Made by a program: the position numbers and the translations under genes. 64,000 bases of DNA, taken from positions 62,001-126,000 of the forward strand of contig NZ_BAUV01000007.1 of assembly GCF_000513135.1 (NCBI RefSeq), read 5' to 3'. The stretch is from Halalkalibacter akibai JCM 9157. Lineage in GTDB: Bacteria; Bacillota; Bacilli; Bacillales; Bacillaceae_D. Positions 55,451-64,000 of the stretch are shown piece after piece. The notes beneath the pieces were generated by a model. The model saw only the letters and a program-made list of their open reading frames with translations, had not been told where the DNA came from and did no database searches. Position 1 is the first letter of the stretch. Each line of letters begins with the position of its first letter.

Positions 55451-55657
55451 TTAGAATTGTGAACCGCCTAATTGTTGTTCAGCCATTTGAACAAGGCGTT
55501 TTGTAATTTCGCCACCAACAGAACCGTTAGCACGAGAGGTAGTATCAGCGCCAAGTTGAACACCAAATTCTTGTGCAATCTCATACTTCATTTGATCTAA
55601 AGCTTGTTGTACTCCAGGAACTAGTAATTGATTTGAACTATTGTTGTTGCTTGCCAT
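55451..55657 (-). CDS. Alpha/beta-type small acid-soluble spore protein
   Basis: This 68-residue DNA-binding spore protein matches SspA/SspB-type proteins. It shows [26 protein letters not shown], containing the GPR protease site region (E-F-G), and the conserved [24 protein letters not shown]. It saturates forespore DNA and protects it. A good sigma-G/sigma-F promoter lies 31 bases upstream, and GAGGTGAT is the ribosome site. Confidence 0.97.
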   Translation of the reverse strand: MASNNNSSNQLLVPGVQQALDQMKYEIAQEFGVQLGADTTSRANGSVGGEITKRLVQMAEQQLGGSQF

Positions 55658-55687
55658 GATGTATCACCTCTTTCGTTGTTATGGTTC

Positions 55688-55717
55688 TAGTATGTGGGTT
55701 TTTTTGAGCTCTATTCA
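55688..55717 (-). promoter_or_regulatory. Sigma-G/sigma-F type promoter of the SASP gene
   Basis: On the minus strand TGAATA, 17 bases and CATACTA closely match the forespore consensus. This supports expression in the forespore. Confidence 0.85.
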
Positions 55718-55734
55718 AAGAAATAAAGGGAAAT

Positions 55735-56076
55735 TCATTCCATTCGTACAACTGATTTCACGCAATCAATGGCGATGAAGTCAATCTCTTCACCGATCTT
55801 CACTTTAATTCTTTTTAGTTGTAAATCAACTTTATCAATAATACCAGTTAATTCGCGAAAGAAGCCATCCTTCCAATAAGTTACCTTCACATCTAACTCA
55901 TGTTTCAAAGAGTCGAGAACGATTTGGCTAATTTCCTCTAATTCTTGTTCATCAAGGCTTGGTTTTTCAACTTTTTTAAGTTCCTCTTTGCGTTGAAGTA
56001 ATGCTTGTTTATGTTCAGGTAAAAACATCCGACTACTTTCCCATAATAAATTTCCACGTTGCAGTTGCTCATTCAT
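55735..56076 (-). CDS. YolD-like protein
   Basis: This 113-residue protein has a basic helix-rich first half (LPEHKQALLQRKEELKKVEKPSLDEQELEEISQ) and a beta-strand second half (VKVTYWKDGFFRELTGIIDKVDLQLKRIKV). This is the YolD fold (YqjX-like) found next to UvrX/YqjW-type polymerases. It overlaps the polymerase gene by four bases and is translationally coupled. It is probably an accessory factor. Confidence 0.85.
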   Translation of the reverse strand: MNEQLQRGNLLWESSRMFLPEHKQALLQRKEELKKVEKPSLDEQELEEISQIVLDSLKHELDVKVTYWKDGFFRELTGIIDKVDLQLKRIKVKIGEEIDFIAIDCVKSVVRME

Positions 56077-57302
56077 TTATAATGTCCTCCTATCTTTTTC
56101 GCCCGTTCAAATGCTTGGCCTGCCTTCGTTAAAGAAGATGCTCGGATAAGCGAGGTCGAACCATACCTTTCTCTAATTCCGTCCATTACATAGCCAAGCT
56201 CTAATTTTTTGTCTCTTTCTGTATCAAATAAGCTAAGTTGTAATTCGCTGTCAGGGCAAAGTTTAGTTAAACTAACACCGAGGCGCCTAATTGGTTGACG
56301 ATCCCAAAATTGCAAAAAAAGCTTTTCAACTGTTTGAAACACATCCATTACGTAATTGGTAGGCTCGTATAAGGTGGTTTGTCGATGGAAGCCAGTTCGA
56401 ACTTCATAACTAGCCCCGCTAACGCTAATCGTTACGGTTTGCCCCATCATATTTGATTTTCGTGCTCGCATACAAACTTCTTCACATAGCTCAAGTAAGA
56501 CAACGCGAATCTCAGCAAGACTTATGTAATCACGTGGGAGTGTCATTCCATGTCCAATAGCCTTTTGTCCATCATGTGAAGCTGTTGTAACTGGTGAAAA
56601 ATCCTCACCATGAGCCGTCATCCAAAGGACTTGCCCATTAATACCCCACTGATCTTTTAAACGTTTAAGCGGGACATCTGCAAGTTGACCAATTGTTCGA
56701 ATACCCATATTTCTTAGATGATTAGCCATACGGCCACCGACCCCAAACATTTTTTCAACAGGGAGTGGCCACAATGTAGTAGCGAGCTCTTCTTTTTTTA
56801 GCCAGAAAATTCCAGACTCATTTTTTTTCGAAAAGTGATCACAGGCCATCTTCGCTAAAATTTTATTTTCACCGATTCCGATTCTGGCCCGAACTCGTGT
56901 CTCCTTCCAAATGTGTGTTTGAATTTTAAGAGCGATTTCAGATGGTTCTCCAAACAATGTTTGACTACCCGTTACGTCCATGAACTGCTCGTCAATGGAA
57001 AAGGGCTCGACTAAGTCTGTATATTCTTCTAAAATGGCTGTAATTTTCACTGAAATATTAATATAGTCTTGCATTCTTGGAGGAACGATAACTAAATCTA
57101 GACATTTTTGCTGCGCTTCCCACAGTCGTTCTCCGTTTTTAATTCCACTTTTCTTAGCGAGCGGACATGCTGCTAAAATGACTCCAGATCGTCGTTTCGG
57201 ATCTCCTGAAACGACTAGCGGTTTATCGTGTAAATGTGGATATCTTGCTTTTTCTACGGAAGCATAAAAAGATTGCATATCAACAAGAAAGATTGTTTTC
57301 AT
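56073..57302 (-). CDS. Y-family DNA polymerase, UvrX/YqjW-like
   Basis: This protein has about 409 residues. It shows FLVDMQSFYASVEKARYP (metal ligand Asp), VEPFSIDEQFMDVTGS (catalytic SIDE), ARIGIGENKILAKMACDHFSKKN and VGGRMANHLRNMGIRTIGQLADV, which are Y-family palm and fingers features. UvrX-type enzymes carry out error-prone translesion synthesis. ATG 57302 or TTG 57305 has GGAGTG upstream; the GTG at 57311 is too near. A LexA-like box in the promoter and the coupled YolD gene fit SOS regulation. Confidence 0.9.
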   Translation of the reverse strand: MKTIFLVDMQSFYASVEKARYPHLHDKPLVVSGDPKRRSGVILAACPLAKKSGIKNGERLWEAQQKCLDLVIVPPRMQDYINISVKITAILEEYTDLVEPFSIDEQFMDVTGSQTLFGEPSEIALKIQTHIWKETRVRARIGIGENKILAKMACDHFSKKNESGIFWLKKEELATTLWPLPVEKMFGVGGRMANHLRNMGIRTIGQLADVPLKRLKDQWGINGQVLWMTAHGEDFSPVTTASHDGQKAIGHGMTLPRDYISLAEIRVVLLELCEEVCMRARKSNMMGQTVTISVSGASYEVRTGFHRQTTLYEPTNYVMDVFQTVEKLFLQFWDRQPIRRLGVSLTKLCPDSELQLSLFDTERDKKLELGYVMDGIRERYGSTSLIRASSLTKAGQAFERAKKIGGHYK

Positions 57303-57342
57303 CAAATTCACACTCCGAATAAGAACATTTGTTTGTGTGTAT

Positions 57343-57372
57343 ATTATATGCGAAAGTATGTTCGTTATTCAA
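57343..57372 (-). promoter_or_regulatory. SOS promoter with LexA/DinR-like box
   Basis: On the minus strand the -35 is TTGAAT, the spacer is 18 bases and the -10 is TATAAT. Within the spacer lies CGAACATACTTTCG (57351-57364), one or two bases from the Bacillus consensus CGAACRNRYGTTYC. Confidence 0.75.
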
Positions 57373-57463
57373 CATACATTTTGTGGCAAAGGCTATGAAG
57401 TTGATAAGTACCTCTAGATGTATAAAATATGATAAAGTAATGAAGAAAAAGGAGTGAATCAAA

Positions 57464-57724
57464 ATGCAATACAATGATCAAATGAAAAACAGAGTAAAAC
57501 GTGTAGAAGGACAAGTTAGGGCATTACTCCGAATGATGGAAGAAGAAAAGGACTGTAAGGACCTTGTAGCACAAATGTCGGCGGCCAGAAATGCATTAGA
57601 CCGTACAATCGGTTTAGTAGTGAGTACCAATTTAGAGCATTGTGTGAGAGAGCAGATTACAAAGGGAGAAGGTACCGAAGAGTTAATTCAAGAAGCAGTC
57701 AACCTATTAGTGAAAAGTCGTTAG
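57464..57724 (+). CDS. CsoR/RcnR-family repressor, CstR-like
   Basis: This 86-residue all-helical DNA-binding repressor (DUF156) shows RVKRVEGQVRALLRMMEEEKDCKDLVAQM. Cys31 and Cys60 are present, but the position equivalent to the copper-binding His of CsoR is Asn56. A Cys pair without that His is typical of CstR, which senses persulfides and not copper. A copper role is therefore unlikely. No sulfurtransferase gene is nearby; it is followed by a deacetylase gene 54 bases on. AAAAAGGAG precedes the ATG. Confidence 0.85.
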   Translation: MQYNDQMKNRVKRVEGQVRALLRMMEEEKDCKDLVAQMSAARNALDRTIGLVVSTNLEHCVREQITKGEGTEELIQEAVNLLVKSR

Positions 57725-57778
57725 TGTGAGAGGAGTAATTTTATGAGGAGAAGCCCTTGAATTGTAAAAGAAGAGGTT

Positions 57779-58372
57779 GTGTACAACTTCAGAGAAGAAA
57801 AACGAGTCATTCATCAACTGAACAGCAACGAAAAAAAGCAAATTCTTTTAACGTTTGATGATGGACCAAGTAAATATTTAGATCGTTTTTTGGATGTGCT
57901 GGCAAATGAGAACGTTCCTGCCATGTTTTTTTGGCAATCACGATTGCTTCATTATAAAAGACCGTGGCAACGTGTTTTAACAGAGGGACATAAGATTGGG
58001 ACGCATTCCCATCGTCACCTGAACCTTGTAAAATTACCATTTGAACAGCAGATGAGCGAATTGAAGAAAAGCAAAGAAATCATTGAACGGATAACAGGAC
58101 AAGAAGTCAAGTTTTTTCGGCCACCATTCGGTCAATACAATGAAGATACACTAGAAGCCGTTTCACAACTCGGAATGAAATTGGTTATGTGGAATATTTC
58201 TTCATATGACTGGAATTTAAAAAGCGAACCAGAAATAATCACCAATAATATTACGGAACATATTCAGGACCACTCCATCATCTTACTTCATGAGCTTGAA
58301 CAAACACTGACGATTTTACCATCAGTTATTAAACACTTAAAAGAAAAAGGCTATCATTTTACTACCATATAA
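57779..58372 (+). CDS. Polysaccharide deacetylase
   Basis: This 197-residue protein has a NodB-type domain: LTFDDGPSKYLD (catalytic Asp and metal Asp), GTHSHRHLNL (metal His pair) and FRPPFGQYNEDT, with ILLHELEQT at the end. It would deacetylate N-acetyl sugars, possibly on peptidoglycan. No signal peptide is clear, so the cell location is uncertain. It starts at GTG after a purine-rich GAAGAGG site. Confidence 0.87.
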   Translation: MYNFREEKRVIHQLNSNEKKQILLTFDDGPSKYLDRFLDVLANENVPAMFFWQSRLLHYKRPWQRVLTEGHKIGTHSHRHLNLVKLPFEQQMSELKKSKEIIERITGQEVKFFRPPFGQYNEDTLEAVSQLGMKLVMWNISSYDWNLKSEPEIITNNITEHIQDHSIILLHELEQTLTILPSVIKHLKEKGYHFTTI

Positions 58373-58460
58373 AAGCGATAGTCTCTTTCTAATGCTATAA
58401 AATAATCCTTTCCTCTTTTGGAGAAGATAAGAGCACAAAAAAGAAAAGGATGTTCGTGTT

Positions 58461-59747
58461 TTGATTAAAGAGTGGATGTTAAAAGTAAGAAAAAATATTT
58501 GGATTGTCCCGAGTGTTTATTGTCTCGTCTCTTCGTTATTGGCGGTTGTTATGATTTGGGTCGACACCGTACATGGAGAGAGGGTACAAAACATTTTTCC
58601 CGCAAGCCTACTCATTAGTGTTAGTTTAGCTCAAACGGTATTAGCGACAATTGCCGCAGCTTTATTAACGATGGTTACTATTACTTTTTCGACCATTATG
58701 GTCGTCCTAACCACTTATTCTTCACAGTTTTCACCAAGAACACTGTCTGACTTTATCACAAATAAGATAACAATGAGAGTGTTAGGAATTTACATGGGTG
58801 GATTTATGTATAGCATTCTTTCTTTGTTGTTTATGAGCGAAGAATTACCATACGAAGTACTAGGTGCAACTGTTGCTGTCCTATTTTCCATCGTTTGCTT
58901 AGCTTTTTTTGCTTACTTTATTCATTTTGTGGCCACTTCCATTCAAGTAAATAAATTAATAAGTGAAGTAACTAGGCAAACGCTAAAAACGTTGAAAGAG
59001 CGATTAAAGCCCCAAAATCAAAAAGAAGCTATTACAATAACAGACCAAAAACCGAATCTTAAAGTAGAGAATTATTATAAGAAAGAATATAAAAGTGAAT
59101 CGTTTGGTTACATACAATTAATTGAATATCATCATTTATACGAGTTAGCCCGAAAGTACAATCTTGTAATTGAAATTAATCAACAAATTGGAGCTTTTAT
59201 CACGCATCGACGACCTATTTTTACTGTCTATTATCGAGAGACTTTACCAAAAATAAAAGTGGGGAAATTTGTTGAAGTTGGTGTAGACCGAACCATTTTG
59301 CAAGATGTGGATTTCGGTATACAGAAAGTGGTTGAAGTGACTCTAAGGGCACTCTCACCAGGGATTAATGATCCAGATACGGCAATAGACGGCATTTTAC
59401 ATTTAGGAAGGTTGCTATCAGATGTTTGCAAACAAGATGGGGCTTATATCACGTACTCAGATGAACATGCGATTAGATTAGTAGCTAAACAAAAACCATT
59501 TGAAGAAACACTGTATACGACGTTTTATCAAATCTGTCACTATGGTCGGGAAGACGTCTCGATTTTACTCGCTATTTACGACGCACTAATTATGATAGCT
59601 GAAGATAACTCAAAAATGGTTAAACAGAAAATTGGGCATTTTAGCAAGTATATTAGTGAAACCTTTAACAAACAAGAATTTCATAAGAAGGATTTAGAAT
59701 ATTACGAATGGAAGAAAAATGAATTAAAAGCGATATTTGATACATGA
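58461..59747 (+). CDS. DUF2254 membrane protein
   Basis: This 428-residue protein has four N-terminal helices (IVPSVYCLVSSLLAVVMIWV, then VLATIAAALLTMVTITFSTIMV, and two more) and a soluble C-terminal half. The conserved run SPGINDPDTAIDGILHLGRLLSD is the DUF2254 mark. The function is unknown. It starts at TTG after AAAAGGATG. It is possibly a channel-like or cell-envelope protein, which is inference. Confidence 0.85.
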   Translation: MIKEWMLKVRKNIWIVPSVYCLVSSLLAVVMIWVDTVHGERVQNIFPASLLISVSLAQTVLATIAAALLTMVTITFSTIMVVLTTYSSQFSPRTLSDFITNKITMRVLGIYMGGFMYSILSLLFMSEELPYEVLGATVAVLFSIVCLAFFAYFIHFVATSIQVNKLISEVTRQTLKTLKERLKPQNQKEAITITDQKPNLKVENYYKKEYKSESFGYIQLIEYHHLYELARKYNLVIEINQQIGAFITHRRPIFTVYYRETLPKIKVGKFVEVGVDRTILQDVDFGIQKVVEVTLRALSPGINDPDTAIDGILHLGRLLSDVCKQDGAYITYSDEHAIRLVAKQKPFEETLYTTFYQICHYGREDVSILLAIYDALIMIAEDNSKMVKQKIGHFSKYISETFNKQEFHKKDLEYYEWKKNELKAIFDT

Positions 59748-59858
59748 AAGACTAAATAAAATAAAAAAATCTATTAATGATTGTTGTCGGATTAAGTAGA
59801 TGGTAAAATTAACAGTTGAGGAATAAAAAAACAATATACATAATTGGGGTGGCTAAAG

Positions 59859-60788
59859 ATGGAGAAGGTACTTATTTTTGGACATAAAAATCCAGACACT
59901 GATACAATTTGTTCAGCTATTGCATATGCAGATTTAAAAAGTAAATTGGGTCAAAATGTGGAAGCGGTTCGTCTAGGAGAGGTAAACGGCGAAACACAAT
60001 ACGCACTCGACTACTTTAAACAACAAGCACCGCGATTAGTTGAAACAGTAGCAAACGAAGTAAATGATGTTATTTTAGTGGATCATAATGAAGCTCAACA
60101 AAGCGCGACAGATATTCAAGATGTACGCGTACTAGAAGTAATTGATCATCACCGAATTGCAAACTTTGAAACAACAGATCCATTGTATTACCGTGCTGAA
60201 CCAGTTGGATGTACAGCTACAATCTTATTGAAATTATACAAAGAGAAAAATGTTTCGATTAGTAAAGAGATTGCTGGGTTAATGTTATCAGCTATTATTT
60301 CAGATTCGCTTTTGTTTAAATCACCTACATGCACGCAAGAAGATATTGATGCAGCAGAAGAACTAGCTACTATTGCTGAAGTAGACAGCTCAGTTTACGG
60401 ACTAGAGATGCTAAAAGCAGGAGCAGACCTAAGCGATAAAACAATTAGCCAGCTGATTACACTTGATGCGAAAGAATTTAACATGGAGAGTAATAAAGTT
60501 GAGATTGCGCAAGTAAATGCAGTTGATACAAACGATGTACTCTCTCGTCAAACAGAATTAGAGGAAGCGATTAATCAAGTAATAGAGGAAAAAGGATTAG
60601 ATTTATTTGTATTAGTTGTAACGGATATCTTAAATAACGATTCTGTTGTACTAGCATTAGGAAAAGAAACAGCAGCGGTTGAAAAAGGATTCAGTGTAAC
60701 GTTAGAAAACAATACGGCTCTATTAAAAGGTGTTGTGTCTAGAAAGAAGCAAGTTGTCCCGCAAGTAACAGAAGGTTTTACAAAATAA
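59859..60788 (+). CDS. ppaC: Manganese-dependent inorganic pyrophosphatase (class II)
   Basis: This 309-residue cytosolic DHH-family enzyme hydrolyses pyrophosphate to phosphate. Motifs are [29 protein letters not shown] and [18 protein letters not shown] near the end. ATG 59859 is chosen because GGGGTGG lies before it; the upstream frame from 59844 adds five residues. It is monocistronic with a terminator. Confidence 0.97.
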   Translation: MEKVLIFGHKNPDTDTICSAIAYADLKSKLGQNVEAVRLGEVNGETQYALDYFKQQAPRLVETVANEVNDVILVDHNEAQQSATDIQDVRVLEVIDHHRIANFETTDPLYYRAEPVGCTATILLKLYKEKNVSISKEIAGLMLSAIISDSLLFKSPTCTQEDIDAAEELATIAEVDSSVYGLEMLKAGADLSDKTISQLITLDAKEFNMESNKVEIAQVNAVDTNDVLSRQTELEEAINQVIEEKGLDLFVLVVTDILNNDSVVLALGKETAAVEKGFSVTLENNTALLKGVVSRKKQVVPQVTEGFTK

Positions 60789-60795
60789 AGGATTT

Positions 60796-60822
60796 GAGAG
60801 CAGCCCAGCTGCTCTCTTTTTT
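60796..60822 (+). terminator. Terminator after ppaC
   Basis: GAGAGCAG / CTGCTCTC with a 5-base loop and six T. Confidence 0.93.
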
Positions 60823-60882
60823 AGTATATAAGGATGCATAAATCAAGTTCAAATTGCCAAATGCTAGTAAAGGTTAACTAGC

Positions 60883-62253
60883 GTGAAAGTAGGAATGGTG
60901 GCAATGAAAGAAACAGACGTAGTCATTATAGGAGCTGGGTTAGCAGGATTAACAGCAGCTATTGAGTTAAAAAAGAAAAAGGTTCCTTTTGTTGTTTTAG
61001 AAGCTCGCAATCGTGCTGGAGGAAGAGTATACAGTCTACAAAAAGAAGACATCCAGGTGGACCTCGGTGCGCAGTGGATCAGCCCACATCACAAAAGAAT
61101 GAAAAAGCTGCTCAGAAAATATGATCTGCATCTAGTATCGACTTATCGTCAAGGCAAAACCATTTATAACTTTGATGGGATCATTCAACAGAATACGAGT
61201 CCATGGCCCAATATGTCTGTAGTGGAACGTTTAGATATTTGGAAGATGAAAAAAGTATTAAATGATAAAAGCAAATCATTTGAAGCTAAGGCACCGTGGG
61301 AGTTTAAGATAGCTCAAGAACTTGACAAGATAACAGTTGAGCAATTAATTAATCATCATATGTATACAAGCTTTGGCAAATCTTTTTATCAACTTATGCT
61401 AGAAGAAGCTCTGTGCAGCAAGTTATTTGAGGTGTCGGCTCTTGATTTATTATGGTGCATAAGAGCAGCAGGATCTGTAGAGCGACTATTAACGGCAGAA
61501 GATTTATGGATTAAAGAAGGGGTAGGGACTTTGGTAGAAAAGATGGCACGTTCTTTACCCGGACAGATTGAGTACGAACAACCAGTTACCTCTATTAATT
61601 CTGAATTTAAGGAAACAATTATAACGACAAGTAAGCAGATTTGGAAAGCAAAAAAGGTTATTTTAGCGTTACCTCCAAATCTTCTTACACATATCAAGTT
61701 TATACCTATATTGCCTGTAACTCGTGCTCAATTAAATGAACGAGCTGGGTTACCGTCTGTTATGAAAATGGTATTTATATTCAACAAACCTTTTTGGAGA
61801 GATGTTGGTTTAAATGGGAATGTCTATTCTAACGAAGGACCAATAAAGTTAACAGTAGACACCTCTCCACCGCTAAAGAATAAAGGTGTGTTAACCGTTC
61901 TAATTACTGGAGAATCAGCACGTCTATTAAGTGAAAAAACGATTGAACAACGAAAACAAACTATAATAGAAAACTTAGTTCATTACTTTGGTGAGAAAGC
62001 AGAGGACACGTTGAACATCATTGAGAAGGATTGGTCAGCTGAAGAATGGACTAGAGGAGGATATGGGGCCCATTTTTCCCCAGGAGTTCTTAGTCAATTT
62101 GGAGTTACTTTATCAAAGCCAGTTGGACCTCTACATTGGGCTGGGACGGAAACTGCAACTGAGTGGAGAATGTATATGGAAGGAGCAGTTCAATCGGGTG
62201 AAAGAGTCGCTGAAGAAATTGTTCAAGCCTTGAAACACGAATGTAAGGTATGA
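60883..62253 (+). CDS. Flavin-containing amine oxidase
   Basis: This 456-residue FAD-dependent amine oxidase has a Rossmann dinucleotide motif DVVIIGAGLAGLTAAIELKKK followed by the EARNRAGGRVYS signature. Further on come the DLGAQWISPHH (substrate-side) and WAGTETATEWRMYMEGAVQSGERVAEEI region at the end that binds FAD. It oxidises a monoamine or polyamine. GTG 60883 or ATG 60904 may be the start. There is no signal peptide. Confidence 0.92.
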   Translation: MKVGMVAMKETDVVIIGAGLAGLTAAIELKKKKVPFVVLEARNRAGGRVYSLQKEDIQVDLGAQWISPHHKRMKKLLRKYDLHLVSTYRQGKTIYNFDGIIQQNTSPWPNMSVVERLDIWKMKKVLNDKSKSFEAKAPWEFKIAQELDKITVEQLINHHMYTSFGKSFYQLMLEEALCSKLFEVSALDLLWCIRAAGSVERLLTAEDLWIKEGVGTLVEKMARSLPGQIEYEQPVTSINSEFKETIITTSKQIWKAKKVILALPPNLLTHIKFIPILPVTRAQLNERAGLPSVMKMVFIFNKPFWRDVGLNGNVYSNEGPIKLTVDTSPPLKNKGVLTVLITGESARLLSEKTIEQRKQTIIENLVHYFGEKAEDTLNIIEKDWSAEEWTRGGYGAHFSPGVLSQFGVTLSKPVGPLHWAGTETATEWRMYMEGAVQSGERVAEEIVQALKHECKV

Positions 62254-62309
62254 AAAAAATTAAAATTAGACATAATGAATTTAAAAAAGATAAAGGGAGT
62301 TTCTGTTAA

Positions 62310-62552
62310 ATGACATTTGAAAAAGGAGCTGAATTTAAAATTGCTCAAGTTGTAAAAGGGCATTTTAATTCAGCAGAGACGTTAACTATTATTCGAGAAT
62401 TTGGGAATACAGTTCAATTCACTCTCGGAAATGGAAAAGGACACGGTTCCATGCCAATTGAACACATGAAATATCTAATTAATAAGAATGAGTTAACAGT
62501 TAATAAGCGTTCTTTACTAGCTAATGAAACGGCTGAAGAGAAACTAGGATAA
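62310..62552 (+). CDS. Hypothetical small protein
   Basis: This 80-residue protein (FKIAQVVKGHFNSAETLTIIREFGNTVQFTLGNGKGHGSMPIEHM) has a beta-rich, SH3-like appearance. AAAGGGAG precedes the ATG, and a terminator follows. It is not recognised. It might be co-transcribed with the amine oxidase, 56 bases upstream. Confidence 0.6.
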   Translation: MTFEKGAEFKIAQVVKGHFNSAETLTIIREFGNTVQFTLGNGKGHGSMPIEHMKYLINKNELTVNKRSLLANETAEEKLG

Positions 62553-62573
62553 AAAGTGGAATTTAATAAGGAG

Positions 62574-62604
62574 GCACATCGGAGAGGACTCTGATGTGCT
62601 TTTT
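62574..62604 (+). terminator. Terminator after the small hypothetical gene
   Basis: GCACATC / GATGTGC with an extended inner stem and five T. Confidence 0.85.
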
Positions 62605-62760
62605 GATTATATATAAATAAGTGAGATTATCTCGATAATATAAACATCGAACTAGAAATAGTTAATACGATCACAATGTAGAATTTATTTTTAAAATAGG
62701 CATTCACCCTTGTAAGACTATTTACATATGTTGGGGTAAAAGGAGTGAAAGGGTGATTTG

Positions 62761-63861
62761 ATGACTGGGAAAATTCGCAATTACTATGCAGGAGGAAATA
62801 CAGCAAAAGGATTTTATTCACTTTATGATGATGCATTAAAAGGATTGGATAGGTTATTTATCTTAAAAGGTGGACCTGGAACTGGAAAGTCTTCACTGAT
62901 GAAAGCGATAGGAGAAGCGGTATCCAGAAAAGGGATTGACATTGAATATTTGCATTGTTCGTCAGATAATCAATCAATTGACGGTGTAATTCTACCAAAT
63001 TATAAAGTAGGAATCGTAGATGGTACTGCCCCACATGTAATTGAACCTAAAGCGCCAGGCGTTATAGAAGATTATGTGAATTTAGGCGTTGCTTGGGACA
63101 CAGAAAAGTTACTTACTCATAAAGAAGAAATTTTAAGATTAAATAAGAATATTTCCTCTACCTTTCAAAAAGCATACGACACATTCGCACAAGCATTAAA
63201 AGCCCATGATGATATAGAGGAAATCTACATTAACAATATGGATTTTGAAGAAGCAAATAAACTAACGGAAGAGTTAATAAAACTATTTTATGGTGACGAT
63301 GTAGCTAATAAATCTGCAACTGTTAAACACCGTTTCTTAGGAGCTGCAACGCCAAAGGGAGCAGTTGATTTCATACAGAATTTAACAGAAGATATTGATA
63401 AACGTTTTTTTATTAAAGGTAGAGCTGGATCAGGCAAGTCTACTATGCTCAAGAAGATTGCAGCTGCCGGGGAAAAGAAGGGATTTGACGTAGAGGTGTA
63501 TCATTGCGGTTTTGATCCGCATAGTCTCGATATGGTGATCCTTAGAGAACAGGGAATCGCAATTTTTGATAGTACAGCTCCTCATGAGTATTTTCCAAAT
63601 AGAGAAACAGATGAAATCGTCGATATGTATCAAAGATGTATAGCACCAGAAACAGATGAAAAATGGGCTGCTGACATAGCTAGAACAACTAAGCCGTATA
63701 AAGATAAGATGAAAGAAGGTATTTCTTATTTAGCAGAAGCAAAAGAACTTCGGGACCAATTAGAAGCATATTATATTGAAGCGATGGATTTTAAGAAGGT
63801 TGAAGAAATACAAAATGATATTTTACAAGAAGTAAATCGAATTATTGAAAATAAAGCATAA
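62761..63861 (+). CDS. Tandem P-loop ATPase (PRK06851 type)
   Basis: This 367-residue protein is an internal duplication of one nucleotide-binding unit. The first half has LKGGPGTGKSSLMKAIGEAVSRKGIDIEYLHCSSDNQSIDGVILPNYKVGIVDGTAPH. The second has IKGRAGSGKSTMLKKIAAAGEKKGFDVEVYHCGFDPHSLDMVILREQGIAIFDSTAPHEYFP. Each half therefore has a Walker A loop, a HC residue pair and a [VF]D[GS]TAPH motif. The family is annotated as hypothetical ATPases; the function is unknown. ATG 62761 has AGGGTG upstream. Confidence 0.9.
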   Translation: MTGKIRNYYAGGNTAKGFYSLYDDALKGLDRLFILKGGPGTGKSSLMKAIGEAVSRKGIDIEYLHCSSDNQSIDGVILPNYKVGIVDGTAPHVIEPKAPGVIEDYVNLGVAWDTEKLLTHKEEILRLNKNISSTFQKAYDTFAQALKAHDDIEEIYINNMDFEEANKLTEELIKLFYGDDVANKSATVKHRFLGAATPKGAVDFIQNLTEDIDKRFFIKGRAGSGKSTMLKKIAAAGEKKGFDVEVYHCGFDPHSLDMVILREQGIAIFDSTAPHEYFPNRETDEIVDMYQRCIAPETDEKWAADIARTTKPYKDKMKEGISYLAEAKELRDQLEAYYIEAMDFKKVEEIQNDILQEVNRIIENKA

Positions 63862-63869
63862 AGTCAAAA

Positions 63870-63899
63870 CCACTGGTCAAATTGATCAGTGGTATTTAA
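63870..63899 (+). terminator. Terminator after the tandem P-loop gene
   Basis: ACCACTG pairs with CAGTGGT, with a small inner loop. T residues after it are few, so it is modest. Confidence 0.6.
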
Positions 63900-63963
63900 G
63901 TATAGAAGGAGAACGATTGATATGAAGCGAATTAAATAAACGGACAAGAGGAGGGGGACAACC

Positions 63964-64000
63964 ATGAAACAGAAAAAGCATACAAAGAAACAAACTATAT
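63964..64000 (+). CDS. Start of a truncated gene at the window edge
   Basis: GAGGAGGGGG precedes an ATG at 63964, and the frame MKQKKHTKKQT continues off the window end. A tiny in-frame-terminated start at 63922 (MKRIK, then stop) also has a ribosome site; it may be chance. The product cannot be named from twelve residues. Confidence 0.55.
   Translation, partial: MKQKKHTKKQTI

Noticed and set aside
57779-58372. Deacetylase as the target of the CstR-like regulator
   Set aside because: Closeness alone is not evidence; no recognisable operator was seen, and the deacetylase has its own upstream region.
63922-63939. Five-codon leader peptide (MKRIK) before the last gene
   Set aside because: It has a ribosome site but no regulatory codons, no attenuator structure and no downstream context inside the window.

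Overview
The window comes from a low-GC, endospore-forming Bacillota of the Bacillaceae type. Evidence for this is AT-rich intergenic DNA, strong AGGAGG ribosome sites with frequent TTG/GTG starts, and many sporulation genes. These include an alpha/beta-type small acid-soluble protein with a sigma-G type promoter, gerP-like genes, a gerA-type germinant receptor operon, a LysM coat-like protein and a YjcZ-type micro-protein. No rRNA, tRNA, CRISPR array, prophage or insertion sequence was seen.

Layout. 1-7.7 kb: an Hsp20 protein, then a divergent ureohydrolase that resembles the nickel-dependent guanidine hydrolases. Next come the ATPase of an ECF-type Ni/Co transporter, a gerP-like spore cluster (one member frameshifted), a LysM coat-like gene, and an operon for the remaining transporter parts (NikM, NikQ, a His-rich lipoprotein, a NikL-like protein). 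7.8-12.8 kb: a hydroxyacid dehydrogenase, a PH-domain protein, a TPP riboswitch with terminator controlling thiC, and an MFS carrier. 12.9-20.5 kb: an alcohol-oxidation block made of an iron alcohol dehydrogenase, a cytosolic histidine kinase and an NtrC-type regulator on one strand, facing a zinc alcohol dehydrogenase, an aldehyde dehydrogenase and a DUF779 protein on the other. The zinc-ADH operon has a textbook sigma-54 promoter. 20.8-30 kb: an ECF sigma/anti-sigma pair (sigma gene broken), PepF, an MFS carrier, a fused TctA-TctB carrier with a frameshifted TctC, and a YitT-like protein. 30-39.4 kb: YjcZ, LysE and APC amino-acid carriers, a DUF457 protein, a gerXA(broken)-gerXB-gerXC operon, an MBL hydrolase and a DDAH-type amidinotransferase-fold hydrolase. 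39.6-44 kb: a complete Aap/Bzt-type polar amino-acid ABC transporter. 44-64 kb: housekeeping and accessory genes, including ExoA, a MOSC protein, an MCP, a class B PBP, a LOG protein, a SASP, an SOS-type Y-family polymerase with a YolD partner, a CstR-like repressor, a manganese pyrophosphatase, an amine oxidase and a tandem P-loop ATPase.

Functional themes. Two blocks stand out. One is a possible nickel/guanidine unit: the enzyme, the nickel importer and an unusual His-rich lipoprotein. The other is a sigma-54 alcohol regulon with its own two-component system, which is uncommon in Bacillaceae, where sigma-54 activators are usually one-component. Four genes carry single-base losses, five in all, each of which could be explained by one missing G or C. 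That pattern needs to be separated from sequencing error before these genes are called dead. All functional statements are read from sequence and family knowledge; no searches were run.
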